Assembly: GCA_039815945.1 (NCBI GenBank)
Contig: JBCBYI010000114.1
Location: 1-13,670, forward strand
Length of the DNA: 13,670 bases
Reading direction: 5' to 3'
From: UBA11606 sp039815945
GTDB lineage: Bacteria; Actinomycetota; Acidimicrobiia; Acidimicrobiales; Aldehydirespiratoraceae
Below the pieces are notes generated by a model. That model searched no databases. It was not told where the DNA came from and saw only the letters and a program-made list of their open reading frames with translations. Shown here piece by piece: positions 7,763-13,670 of the stretch. The position numbers and the translations under genes are program-made. Numbering within the stretch: position 1 is the stretch's first letter; each line of letters opens with the position of its first letter.

Positions 7763-7775
7763 GCGCAGCGCCCTC

Positions 7776-9338
7776 TCAGATCGCCCCGTCGTGGCCTTCC
7801 CAATACGGGTCGCGCAGGCGGCGCTTGTAGAGCTTGCCGTTGGGATCGCGGGGCATCTCGGTGGTGTAGTCGATCGACCGGGGCAGCTTCTGGCGGGCGA
7901 TCTGCTCGCGCAGCCACGACATGATCGTTTCAGTCGTCTCGTCGGTGGGCTCCCAGCCTTCCCGCAGTTCGATGACCGCCTTGATCTCCTCGCCCACGTC
8001 GGGGTTCGGAATACCGAAGACGGCGACGTCGCCCACGGCTTCATGCTGCACGAGGGCACCCTCGATCTCGGCCGGATAGATGTTGAGCCCGCCGACGATG
8101 ATCATGTCGTTGGCCCGGTCGTTCAGGAACAAGAACCCGTCGTCGTCGAGATAGCCGACGTCGCCGACGGTGAAGAAGTCATCGAGGCGGGACTTCTGGG
8201 TCTTCTCGTCGTCGCCCTTGTACTCGAACTGCTGGCCACCGCCCATCTTCATGTAGACGGTGCCGGATTCGAACGGGGGCAGCCGGTTGCCGTCCTCGTC
8301 GACGACGATGATCTCCGAGATCGGCCACGGCTTGCCGACCGTGCCGGGCTTGGTCATCCACTCGGCCGCCCCGACATAGGTACCGCCGCCCTCGGTGGCC
8401 GCGTAGTACTCCCAGATCGAGTCGCCCCACCACTCGATCATCTTCTTCTTGGTCTCGACCGGACATGGCGCTGCGGCATGAACCATGTAGCGGGTCGACG
8501 ACACGTCGTACTTCGCCCGGACCTCTTCGGGGAGCTGCAGCATGCGGTTGAACATCGTGGGCACCATGTGCGACGAGGTCACCTTGTACCGCTCGATGCG
8601 TTCGAGCGCGCCCTCGGCGTCCCACTTGTCCATCAGCACGATCGAGTGTCCGAGGTGCAGCGACATCGTGGTCCAGTTGTTGACGGCCGTGTGGTAGAGC
8701 GGCGCCTGGGTGATCTGCACGTTGTCGTCGTGGGCCTTGGTGCCGAACAGGTACAGCAGCCCGCCCGACGCCGACTCGTCGGGGTGGGCCGGGTTGAGCG
8801 GACGCCGCACGCCCTTGGGGCGGCCGGTCGTGCCCGACGTGTAGAACATGAACGACCCGCTCGGTCCAAGATCGTCGGGGCGCTCGGTCGGCTGGCCGTC
8901 GAGCAGCTCGTCGAACGAACGGAAGCCCTCCACTGCACCGCCGACGGCAAACCGGTTGGCCTCGGGGGTCGCACAGTCCTCGAGCACGCGAGTCGCCTCG
9001 TCGGCGAACTGGGCGTTGACGATGAACGCCTTCGTGTCGGAGTCGTTCACGATGTAGCTGATCTCGGGGCCGACGAGATGCCAGTTGACGGTGGTGACGT
9101 AGAACCCGCCCTGGAACGCGGCCAGGCAGATCGCGACCTGCTCGAAGCTGTTGGGCAGCACCGTCGTGACCTGGTCGCCAGGCTGGAGGCCGAGGGCCCG
9201 CAGCCCATGCACGATCTGGTTGGTGAGTGCGTACAGCTCACCGAACGTCATCTGCTCGTGATCGGGACCGACGATGGCGAGATGGTCGGGGTCGGCTTCG
9301 GCGATCTTCCAGAAGCCCAGGACGTCGGTGTTGGCCAT
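7776..9338 (-). CDS. Acyl-CoA ligase (FadD-type, AMP-forming)
   Basis: This 520-residue protein of the ANL superfamily activates a carboxylic acid to its acyl-AMP and then its CoA thioester. The AMP-binding loop YTSGTTGRPKG is at 166-176. YYAATEGGGT at 311-320 is the A5-type motif, and GDVGYLDDDG at 392-401 with NDRANDMIIVGG at 406-417 is the A7/A8 hinge. K502 in DPNGKLYKR is the usual catalytic lysine of the small C-terminal domain. Length and motifs are complete, so it should be active. Its C-terminus (LYKRRLRDPYW) resembles the mycobacterial FadD4-like branch. Chain length or aromatic preference cannot be read from the sequence. The neighbouring kynureninase would make anthranilate, so an aryl acid is one possibility among many. 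The ATG at 9338 lacks a good Shine-Dalgarno sequence, and a weak CACCAT lies seven bases upstream. Confidence 0.94.
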   Translation of the reverse strand: MANTDVLGFWKIAEADPDHLAIVGPDHEQMTFGELYALTNQIVHGLRALGLQPGDQVTTVLPNSFEQVAICLAAFQGGFYVTTVNWHLVGPEISYIVNDSDTKAFIVNAQFADEATRVLEDCATPEANRFAVGGAVEGFRSFDELLDGQPTERPDDLGPSGSFMFYTSGTTGRPKGVRRPLNPAHPDESASGGLLYLFGTKAHDDNVQITQAPLYHTAVNNWTTMSLHLGHSIVLMDKWDAEGALERIERYKVTSSHMVPTMFNRMLQLPEEVRAKYDVSSTRYMVHAAAPCPVETKKKMIEWWGDSIWEYYAATEGGGTYVGAAEWMTKPGTVGKPWPISEIIVVDEDGNRLPPFESGTVYMKMGGGQQFEYKGDDEKTQKSRLDDFFTVGDVGYLDDDGFLFLNDRANDMIIVGGLNIYPAEIEGALVQHEAVGDVAVFGIPNPDVGEEIKAVIELREGWEPTDETTETIMSWLREQIARQKLPRSIDYTTEMPRDPNGKLYKRRLRDPYWEGHDGAI

Positions 9339-9383
9339 GGCCGAGATGGTGGACGCCCTCGTCGCCGCGACGCCAATCGACGG

Positions 9384-10175
9384 CTACGCGCCCAGGCCCG
9401 GAGCGAGTTCGATCAGCGCGAACGCCGCACCCTCAGGGTCGGCCACGACGGCGATGCGTCCCTGATCGATGTCCATCGGACCCATGTGCACCTGGCCACC
9501 GAGTTCGTTGATCCGAGCGAGCGTCGCCGCACAGTCCTCGACGCCGAAGTACGGCAACCAGTGCGGCGGTGTGCCCTCCGGGCCCATGATCGGCAGCACC
9601 GACGCCAACTCGGTGTCGCCCACGCCGAAGATCGCCAGCGCGGCAGACGTGCCGCTCTCGCTCATGCGAGTCGCCATGCCGAGAGCGTCGCCGTAAAACG
9701 CCGCGGCCTGTTCATGATCGGCCGTGTAGAGCTCGGACCAGGTCAGCGCACCCGGCTGGTTGACGATCTCGGCGCCGATGTTCTCGCCCGCCTGCCAGAG
9801 GCAGAAGACGGCTCCCTCGGGATCGGTGGCGACCATCATCCGGCCGGCGGTCATCACGTCGAACGGTCGTGCCATCACCGAGCCACCGGCCGCTTCGATC
9901 TTGGCCGGCATCGCATCGACGTCGTCGACGGTGAAGTACATCGTCCAGTGCGGCGGGATGCCCATGTCGATCTGTTCCTGGGGCTGCGGCGTGACGGCGG
10001 CCGCCGACCTGCCCTCCAACACGGCCATCGTGTAGCCGCCCGCCTCCGGTTCGGGAGCGGTGCGCATCTCCCACCCGAAGATCGCGCCGTAGAACGCCTT
10101 GGAGCCCTCCAGATCACGAGACGAGACGTCACACCACGAGGGCGTGCCATGGGCGTAGGACTCACGAACGGGCAT
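9384..10175 (-). CDS. Two-domain VOC (glyoxalase-fold) protein, Cfp30B-like
   Basis: This 263-residue protein has two vicinal-oxygen-chelate modules in tandem. The first runs from about 9 to 127 (TPSWCDVSSRDLEGSKAFYG, ending DPEGAVFCLWQ) and the second from about 143 to 257 (WSELYTADHEQAAAFYG, ending DPEGAAFALIE). This layout and the motifs match the mycobacterial 27-32 kDa antigen family (Cfp30B/Rv0577), whose biochemical role is not settled; proposals include methylglyoxal handling and ligand binding. No signal peptide is visible. Metal-ligand residues of true glyoxalases are only partly evident, so binding rather than catalysis is possible. It sits 42 bases after kynureninase and 45 bases before the CoA ligase on the same strand. 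A dioxygenase-type VOC role in ring cleavage is unlikely, as the sequence resembles the Cfp30B group rather than extradiol enzymes. Confidence 0.92.
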   Translation of the reverse strand: MPVRESYAHGTPSWCDVSSRDLEGSKAFYGAIFGWEMRTAPEPEAGGYTMAVLEGRSAAAVTPQPQEQIDMGIPPHWTMYFTVDDVDAMPAKIEAAGGSVMARPFDVMTAGRMMVATDPEGAVFCLWQAGENIGAEIVNQPGALTWSELYTADHEQAAAFYGDALGMATRMSESGTSAALAIFGVGDTELASVLPIMGPEGTPPHWLPYFGVEDCAATLARINELGGQVHMGPMDIDQGRIAVVADPEGAAFALIELAPGLGA

Positions 10176-10181
10176 GGAGTG

Positions 10182-10187
10182 AGTGTC
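10182..10187 (-). promoter_or_regulatory. Possible -10 box of the VOC gene, leaderless
   Basis: GACACT on the minus strand keeps the A at position 2 and the T at position 6 of TANNNT and ends six bases before the ATG at 10175. It is weaker than the MFS and PLP boxes but has the same spacing. Confidence 0.3.
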
Positions 10188-10217
10188 CCGCGGCCAGGGC
10201 GACGGCTCAACCGAACA

Positions 10218-11411
10218 TCAGGTGACGGCCTTGCGCTCCCGGTACTCGGGCGTGTCCCACGCATCGGTCGCGATGATCTCGGCGAGGATCTCGACGGCGG
10301 CGTCGATGTCGGCCTCGTCCAGGTAGAGCGGCGTGAACCCGAAGCGAATGAGATCGGGCGCCCGGAAGTCGCCGATCACGTCGCGGGCGATCAGCGCCTG
10401 CATCACCGCGTACCCCTCCGGGTGCCGGAACGAGACCTGGCTTCCCCGCTGGGCCGGATCGCGAGGCGACCCCAGCTCGAGCGTAGGGCACGACGCCTCG
10501 ACCCCGGCGATGAACCGCTCCGACAGTTCGATCGAGCGGGCCCGCACGTCGGCCATCTCGACGCCGTCCCACGCATCGAGCGCGGCATCGAGCGCAGCGA
10601 GCGCGAGTACCGGGGGCGTGCCGACCCGCATCCTGGCGATGCCGGGATCGGGCCGATAGTCGAGATCGAACGCGAACGGCGCCTCGTGGCCGAGCCAGCC
10701 CGACAGCGCGGGCCGGACCTCGGCGATGAGGTGTTCGGCGACGTGGATGAACGCCGGAGCGCCGGGCCCACCGTTGAGGTACTTGTAGGTGCACCCCACG
10801 GCGAAGTCGGCGCCGCAGCCGGCGAGATCGACATCGACCGCACCGGCCGAGTGGGCCAGATCCCACACGGTGAGCGCGCCCGCCTCGTGCGCCGCAGCGG
10901 TGAGGGCGGTCATGTCGTGGCGCCGGCCGGTGCGGTAGTCGACCTCGGTGAGCATCACGACGGCGACCGACTCGTCGATCGCGTCGATGACCGACTCCGG
11001 CTCGACGACTCGCAGCTCGTGATCGCCACCGATCGTGCGCAGCAAGCCGTCGGCCATGTAGAGGTCGGACGGGAAGTTGCCGGAATCCGACACGACGACC
11101 CGGCGGTCGGGGCGCAGATCGAGCGCCGCGGCGAGCGCCTGGTACACCTTCAACGAGAGCGTGTCGCCGACGATCACCGTGCCCGCCGGCGCGCCGATCA
11201 GGCGAGCGATGCGATCGCCGACGCCGGTCGAGGATTCCATCCAGCCCGCGTCGTTCCAGCCCCGGATCAGCAGCTCGCCCCACTCATCGGTGATGGTGCG
11301 GGTGACTGCGGCCGCGACGGCGCGCGGCGTCGGCCCGAGCGAGTTCCCGTCGAGATAGACGAGACCGTCGGGAAGATGGAACAGCGAGCGAGTCGCGGTG
11401 AAGTCGGTCAT
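10218..11411 (-). CDS. kynU: Kynureninase
   Basis: This 397-residue PLP enzyme (fold type I) hydrolyses L-kynurenine to anthranilate and alanine, or 3-hydroxykynurenine to 3-hydroxyanthranilate, in tryptophan breakdown. YLDGNSLGP at 19-27 is the kynureninase N-terminal signature. FPSD at 113-116 and WDLAHSAGA at 183-191 contact the cofactor, and the Schiff-base lysine is K210 in TYKYLNGGPG. RVGTPPVLAL at 262-271 and a C-terminal RFGFTPLYL at 356-364 complete the family pattern. The length is typical, so the gene looks intact. No tryptophan dioxygenase or kynurenine formamidase gene is in the window. The gene is 27 bases downstream of a small gene with a strong ribosome binding site, so the two may be cotranscribed. 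The ATG at 11411 has no Shine-Dalgarno sequence, but TAGCAT lies nine bases upstream. Confidence 0.95.
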   Translation of the reverse strand: MTDFTATRSLFHLPDGLVYLDGNSLGPTPRAVAAAVTRTITDEWGELLIRGWNDAGWMESSTGVGDRIARLIGAPAGTVIVGDTLSLKVYQALAAALDLRPDRRVVVSDSGNFPSDLYMADGLLRTIGGDHELRVVEPESVIDAIDESVAVVMLTEVDYRTGRRHDMTALTAAAHEAGALTVWDLAHSAGAVDVDLAGCGADFAVGCTYKYLNGGPGAPAFIHVAEHLIAEVRPALSGWLGHEAPFAFDLDYRPDPGIARMRVGTPPVLALAALDAALDAWDGVEMADVRARSIELSERFIAGVEASCPTLELGSPRDPAQRGSQVSFRHPEGYAVMQALIARDVIGDFRAPDLIRFGFTPLYLDEADIDAAVEILAEIIATDAWDTPEYRERKAVT

Positions 11412-11420
11412 GTCGGGCCG

Positions 11421-11426
11421 ATGCTA
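11421..11426 (-). promoter_or_regulatory. Possible -10 box of kynU
   Basis: TAGCAT on the minus strand matches TANNNT and ends nine bases before the kynU ATG, which would give a leader of only two or three bases. It overlaps the gap after the small upstream gene, so kynU may have its own promoter in addition to read-through. Confidence 0.35.
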
Positions 11427-11438
11427 CGGCCCGAGGGG

Positions 11439-11696
11439 TCAGCCGACGGGCTCGACCGGGTTGACGGCGGCGAGCTCAAAGATGTCGAGACGCTCGCGGT
11501 ACCAGTCGCCCGGCACCATGGTCTTGCCGGGCAGGTCGGCCAGGGCGGCATCGACCAGGCTCGTGATGTCGTCACGGCCGGCTGCCTCGATGCGGAGATC
11601 GAGCAGCGCATCCATCGTGCGGGAACGGCTCAACACGTCACCGTCCACGCTCTTGCGCATGGCTTGGATGTAGGTCTCCAGATCGCTCATACCCAT
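11439..11696 (-). CDS. Small protein of unknown function, upstream of kynU
   Basis: This 85-residue protein was not recognised. It appears largely helical, with charged segments (LETYIQAMRKSVDGDVLSRSRTM at about 6-28 read in two pieces) and a C-terminal part containing PGKTMVPGDWYRER. It has no signal peptide, membrane segment, cysteine pair or known DNA-binding motif. The case for a real gene is strong: GAGGAGG lies seven bases before the ATG, the only clear Shine-Dalgarno sequence I found in the window. A second ATG two codons in (11690) has less suitable spacing. It precedes kynureninase by 27 bases on the same strand, so it may be a partner or regulator of the catabolic genes, which is inference from position only. 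Confidence 0.75.
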   Translation of the reverse strand: MGMSDLETYIQAMRKSVDGDVLSRSRTMDALLDLRIEAAGRDDITSLVDAALADLPGKTMVPGDWYRERLDIFELAAVNPVEPVG

Positions 11697-11703
11697 GACA
11701 ACG

Positions 11704-11710
11704 CCTCCTC
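11704..11710 (-). promoter_or_regulatory. Strong Shine-Dalgarno of the 85-residue gene
   Basis: GAGGAGG on the minus strand lies seven bases before the ATG at 11696 and pairs well with the 16S rRNA 3' end. It fixes the start of the small gene and contrasts with its neighbours, which lack such sites, so this transcript should have a true 5' leader. Confidence 0.8.
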
Positions 11711-11935
11711 ACCAGAAGATGTTCCGACTTCAGTTGTGACGTCAGTCCTACCCCCGTCGGTTCCCCGATTGGGGGACCTGAGGAGCGGAGCCGACATTTC
11801 GCCACCGTACCCGGGGCCCGATGCCAATGGTCACTCGGGGCATGGTCCGAGTGTCATCTTGACGTCGTGAAGGCCAACGGAGACAGGCCAAACGGCGGAT
11901 GCATGGCATCGGTCACGTTGCCGACAGGCCTGTGG
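11711..11935 (+). other. Divergent intergenic region
   Basis: This non-coding stretch separates the small minus-strand gene from the plus-strand oxidoreductase and should hold both promoters. It contains the 8-bp palindrome TGACGTCA at 11737-11744 and a small hairpin CCCC-GATT-GGGG at 11763-11774. On the minus strand, CTGACG and CATCTT separated by 18 bases are a possible -35/-10 pair for the small gene. None of these is certain. Confidence 0.35.
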
Positions 11936-11941
11936 CAGGAT
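11936..11941 (+). promoter_or_regulatory. Possible -10 box of the oxidoreductase gene, leaderless
   Basis: CAGGAT keeps A at position 2 and T at position 6 of TANNNT and ends six bases before the ATG at 11948. It supports that start over the in-frame ATG at 11900 and GTG at 11867, but the match is weak. Confidence 0.3.
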
Positions 11942-11947
11942 CGGCCC

Positions 11948-12733
11948 ATGGCACGTTTCGACTCCCCCAACCCCGTCCACGTCGGCATCCAGATCCAGCC
12001 CCAGGGCACCTCCGTCGAGGAGATGCGAGCGGCGTGGAAGGCCGCCGACGACATGGGCGCCGACTCCATCTGGATCTGGGACCACTTCTACCCCCTCTTC
12101 GGTGACCCCGACGCCACCCACTTCGAGGCCTGGACGCTCCTGTCGGTGATGGCGGCCGACACGACCAACGCGAAGCTCGGCACCCTCGTCACCGGCAACA
12201 GCTACCGCAACCCGGAGCTGCTGGCCGACATGGCTCGCACGATCGATCACGTCGCGGACGGCCGCATGTACCTCGCGGTCGGCGCCGGCTGGTTCGAGCG
12301 CGACTACACCGAGTACGGCTACGAGTTCGGCACCGCGCCGGGCCGGCTGCGTCAGCTCGGCGAGGATCTCCCCCGCATGCGGTCACGGCTCGACAAGCTC
12401 AACCCGCAGGCGGTCGGCCCGATGCCGATCATGATCGGCGGGTCGGGCCCGAAGGTCACGCTGCGGCTCACCGCCCAGTACGCCGACGCGTGGAACACGT
12501 TCGGTCCGCCCGAGCACTTCGCCGAGAAGAACCAGATCCTCGACGACTGGTGCGACAAGCTCGAACGGGATCCGTCCGAGATCGAGCGAACCGTCGCGAT
12601 CGGCACCGACGACGTCGACGGCATCGAGCGCTACGTCGAAGCCGGCGCCGATCACGTCATCGTGATGACGAGCACGCCGTTCGATCTCGCCCCACTCCAG
12701 TCGCTCCTCGACCAGCGCGCCGCCCTCAGCTGA
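11948..12733 (+). CDS. LLM-class F420-dependent oxidoreductase
   Basis: This 261-residue protein has the luciferase-like TIM-barrel of the actinobacterial F420-dependent family, which uses coenzyme F420 (some members FMN) to reduce or oxidise small molecules. HVGIQIQPQG at 11-20 is the first beta strand, and SIWIWDHFYPLFGD at 40-53 is the typical second segment. LGTLVTGNSYRNP at 77-89 and DGRMYLAVGAGWFERDY at 104-120 are strong family marks, and MIGGSGPKVTLRLTAQYADAWN at 162-183 (two adjoining motifs) forms the C-terminal cofactor face. The chosen ATG places the first strand immediately at the N-terminus, as in relatives. The protein is slightly short for the family but appears complete. It is transcribed alone and ends just before a hairpin terminator. 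The substrate is unknown. Confidence 0.92.
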   Translation: MARFDSPNPVHVGIQIQPQGTSVEEMRAAWKAADDMGADSIWIWDHFYPLFGDPDATHFEAWTLLSVMAADTTNAKLGTLVTGNSYRNPELLADMARTIDHVADGRMYLAVGAGWFERDYTEYGYEFGTAPGRLRQLGEDLPRMRSRLDKLNPQAVGPMPIMIGGSGPKVTLRLTAQYADAWNTFGPPEHFAEKNQILDDWCDKLERDPSEIERTVAIGTDDVDGIERYVEAGADHVIVMTSTPFDLAPLQSLLDQRAALS

Positions 12734-12735
12734 GT

Positions 12736-12770
12736 TGGAGACACTTCGTACCTGACACGAAGTGTCTCCA
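12736..12770. terminator. Hairpin terminator between convergent genes
   Basis: A perfect 14-bp inverted repeat, TGGAGACACTTCGT (12736-12749) and ACGAAGTGTCTCCA (12757-12770), surrounds a seven-base loop ACCTGAC. It begins two bases after the oxidoreductase stop and ends two bases before the stop of the minus-strand helicase, so it can serve both directions. Only a short TTT follows on the plus strand and none on the minus, so it is not a classic U-tract terminator; actinobacterial terminators often lack one. Confidence 0.85.
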
Positions 12771-12772
12771 TT

Positions 12773-13670
12773 TCACCTCACGCTGCGGAGGGATTCGAGC
12801 CAGTCGTCGGCGGCTTGGAGGCGGCGCCGGAGGCCGGCTTCGTCGGCCTCGGCGACCCGCTCGATACCGGAGCGCTTGTTGAGCTCGGCGTTGACCATCG
12901 GGTGCTCCATCCCGGTGGCGCGCACGAGCTCGAGCACGCGGTCGGCGTTCCAGTTGCGGAGATCCTTCTTGCGGGCGTGCTTCGTACGGAGGCCACCGAG
13001 CGCGGCCTTGGGATCGAGGTCACGGCCCGGCAGCTTCGGCGGAGGCGGCAGATCGATCGGCAGGCCGGCGAGATCCTCTGCCGCGATCACGATGTCCTCG
13101 TGCGGGTCGATGCCGTCGTCGGCGGGCGGCGGCGTCTCCTCGCCGTCGAGCGCAGTGGACGACAGGGCCTGGAACAGCGACGGCTGTTCGTCGATCTGCA
13201 CGGCCCGGTTGAGGTCGTCGAGCGCGGTCTCGCGCTGGGCCTCCTTCTCGATGCGTTCGTCGATCGAGTGGCGTCGCTGAGTGGCGATGTTCTGGGCGTG
13301 ATGACGCAGCCGCGGATCGTCGGGCACGTAGAAGTACGCCTTTTGCGACGCGAGGCCCGGCGTCCAGCGAGCGATACGGCCGACGGCCTGGCGAAAGAAC
13401 AGCGGCGTCACGGTGGTGGTGGCGTGCACCGCCACCCGCAGACGAGGGATGTCGACACCCTCGGAGATCATGCGCACGGCAACGACCCACGACTGGTCGG
13501 ATCGGGCGTAGCCCTCGATCACGTCGGATGCCCGCGGATCGTCGGAGAGCGCGATCGCCGGCGCCTCGCCCGTCCAGCGTTCGAGCAACGCAGCGCACGC
13601 CCGCGCATGGTCCTGATCGATGGCGATCACCAGGCCGCCGGCGTCGGGTTGCTGCTTGCGGATCTGACGC
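12773..13670 (-). CDS. SF2 DEAD/DEAH-box helicase, C-terminal part (5' end outside window)
   Basis: This is the C-terminal half of a superfamily 2 helicase; the frame stays open to the right edge, so the GTG at 13630 is internal. GGLVIAIDQDHA, partly upstream of 13630, starts the second RecA-like domain. EGVDIP (13445-13462) is motif V, and QAVGRIAR with its arginine finger (13367-13390) is motif VI. The ATP-binding DEAD/DEAH box lies outside the window. Beyond the helicase core is an acidic, Pro-rich linker (near 13040-13140) and a C-terminal helical segment (NWNADRVLELVRATGMEHP, then ELNKRSGIERVAEA) that may bind nucleic acid. The type resembles XPB/type III restriction-like helicases found in actinobacteria. 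Its role, in DNA repair, RNA handling or defence, cannot be decided here. Its stop codon is two bases from the hairpin. Confidence 0.9.
   Translation of the reverse strand, partial: RQIRKQQPDAGGLVIAIDQDHARACAALLERWTGEAPAIALSDDPRASDVIEGYARSDQSWVVAVRMISEGVDIPRLRVAVHATTTVTPLFFRQAVGRIARWTPGLASQKAYFYVPDDPRLRHHAQNIATQRRHSIDERIEKEAQRETALDDLNRAVQIDEQPSLFQALSSTALDGEETPPPADDGIDPHEDIVIAAEDLAGLPIDLPPPPKLPGRDLDPKAALGGLRTKHARKKDLRNWNADRVLELVRATGMEHPMVNAELNKRSGIERVAEADEAGLRRRLQAADDWLESLRSVR

Noticed and set aside
3744..11696. One single operon for all seven minus-strand genes.
   Set aside because: Gaps are short enough for it, but several genes have their own promoter-like box and the functions do not form one known pathway. 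Read-through is possible but not shown.
7791..11870. A plus-strand open frame of 1359 codons.
   Set aside because: It runs antisense across CoA ligase, VOC, kynureninase and the small gene, all of which have clear family motifs. Its translation is Arg-, Gly- and Asp-rich without motifs. Such antisense frames arise from GC-rich third positions.
11867..11947. Earlier in-frame starts (GTG 11867, ATG 11900) for the LLM oxidoreductase.
   Set aside because: The extra residues do not resemble the family N-terminus. The first beta strand begins ten residues after the ATG at 11948.
1..13670. Defence island, prophage or mobile element.
   Set aside because: The two edge helicases are typical chromosomal types, and I found no integrase, transposase, terminal repeats, tRNA target, CRISPR repeats or change in composition.

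Overview
The window is high-GC, densely packed bacterial chromosome with frequent GTG starts and almost no Shine-Dalgarno sequences. It carries an F420-type luciferase-like oxidoreductase, a two-domain glyoxalase of the mycobacterial Cfp30B kind, a FadD-type CoA ligase and an S-layer-homology protein. Together these point to an actinobacterium, and an Acidimicrobiia (Ilumatobacter-like) source fits best. That placement is inference; no rRNA or other marker gene is present. I see no mobile element, CRISPR array, tRNA or rRNA gene.

Left part (1-3772): the 3' end of a RecB/AddA-like helicase-nuclease runs off the left edge. A MarR-type regulator converges on it with overlapping 3' ends. Divergent from the regulator is a two-gene unit: a small gamma-glutamylcyclotransferase-fold protein, then a secreted protein with three SLH repeats, a serine beta-lactamase-like domain and a LysM-like tail. 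Their stop and start codons overlap (GTGA).

Middle part (3744-11696): seven genes run in a row on the minus strand. In transcription order they are an 85-residue protein of unknown function, kynureninase, a double glyoxalase-fold protein, an acyl-CoA ligase, two fold-type II PLP enzymes one base apart, and an MFS transporter. Gaps are short (1-45 bases), so read-through is likely. However, a -10-like hexamer lies 6-9 bases before several of the starts, which suggests leaderless internal promoters rather than one simple operon. The content suggests amino-acid or aromatic (kynurenine/anthranilate) catabolism plus transport, but no single pathway can be proved from the window.

Right part (11697-13670): a 251-base divergent intergenic region leads to the LLM-class F420-dependent oxidoreductase on the plus strand. 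A perfect 14-bp-stem hairpin separates it from the convergent 3' end of an SF2 (DEAD/DEAH) helicase cut by the right edge.

The items most worth a second look are the paired PLP enzymes, the SLH/beta-lactamase-like/LysM-like fusion with an altered active-site set, the repeated -10 box at a fixed distance from start codons, and the small Shine-Dalgarno-led gene before kynureninase.
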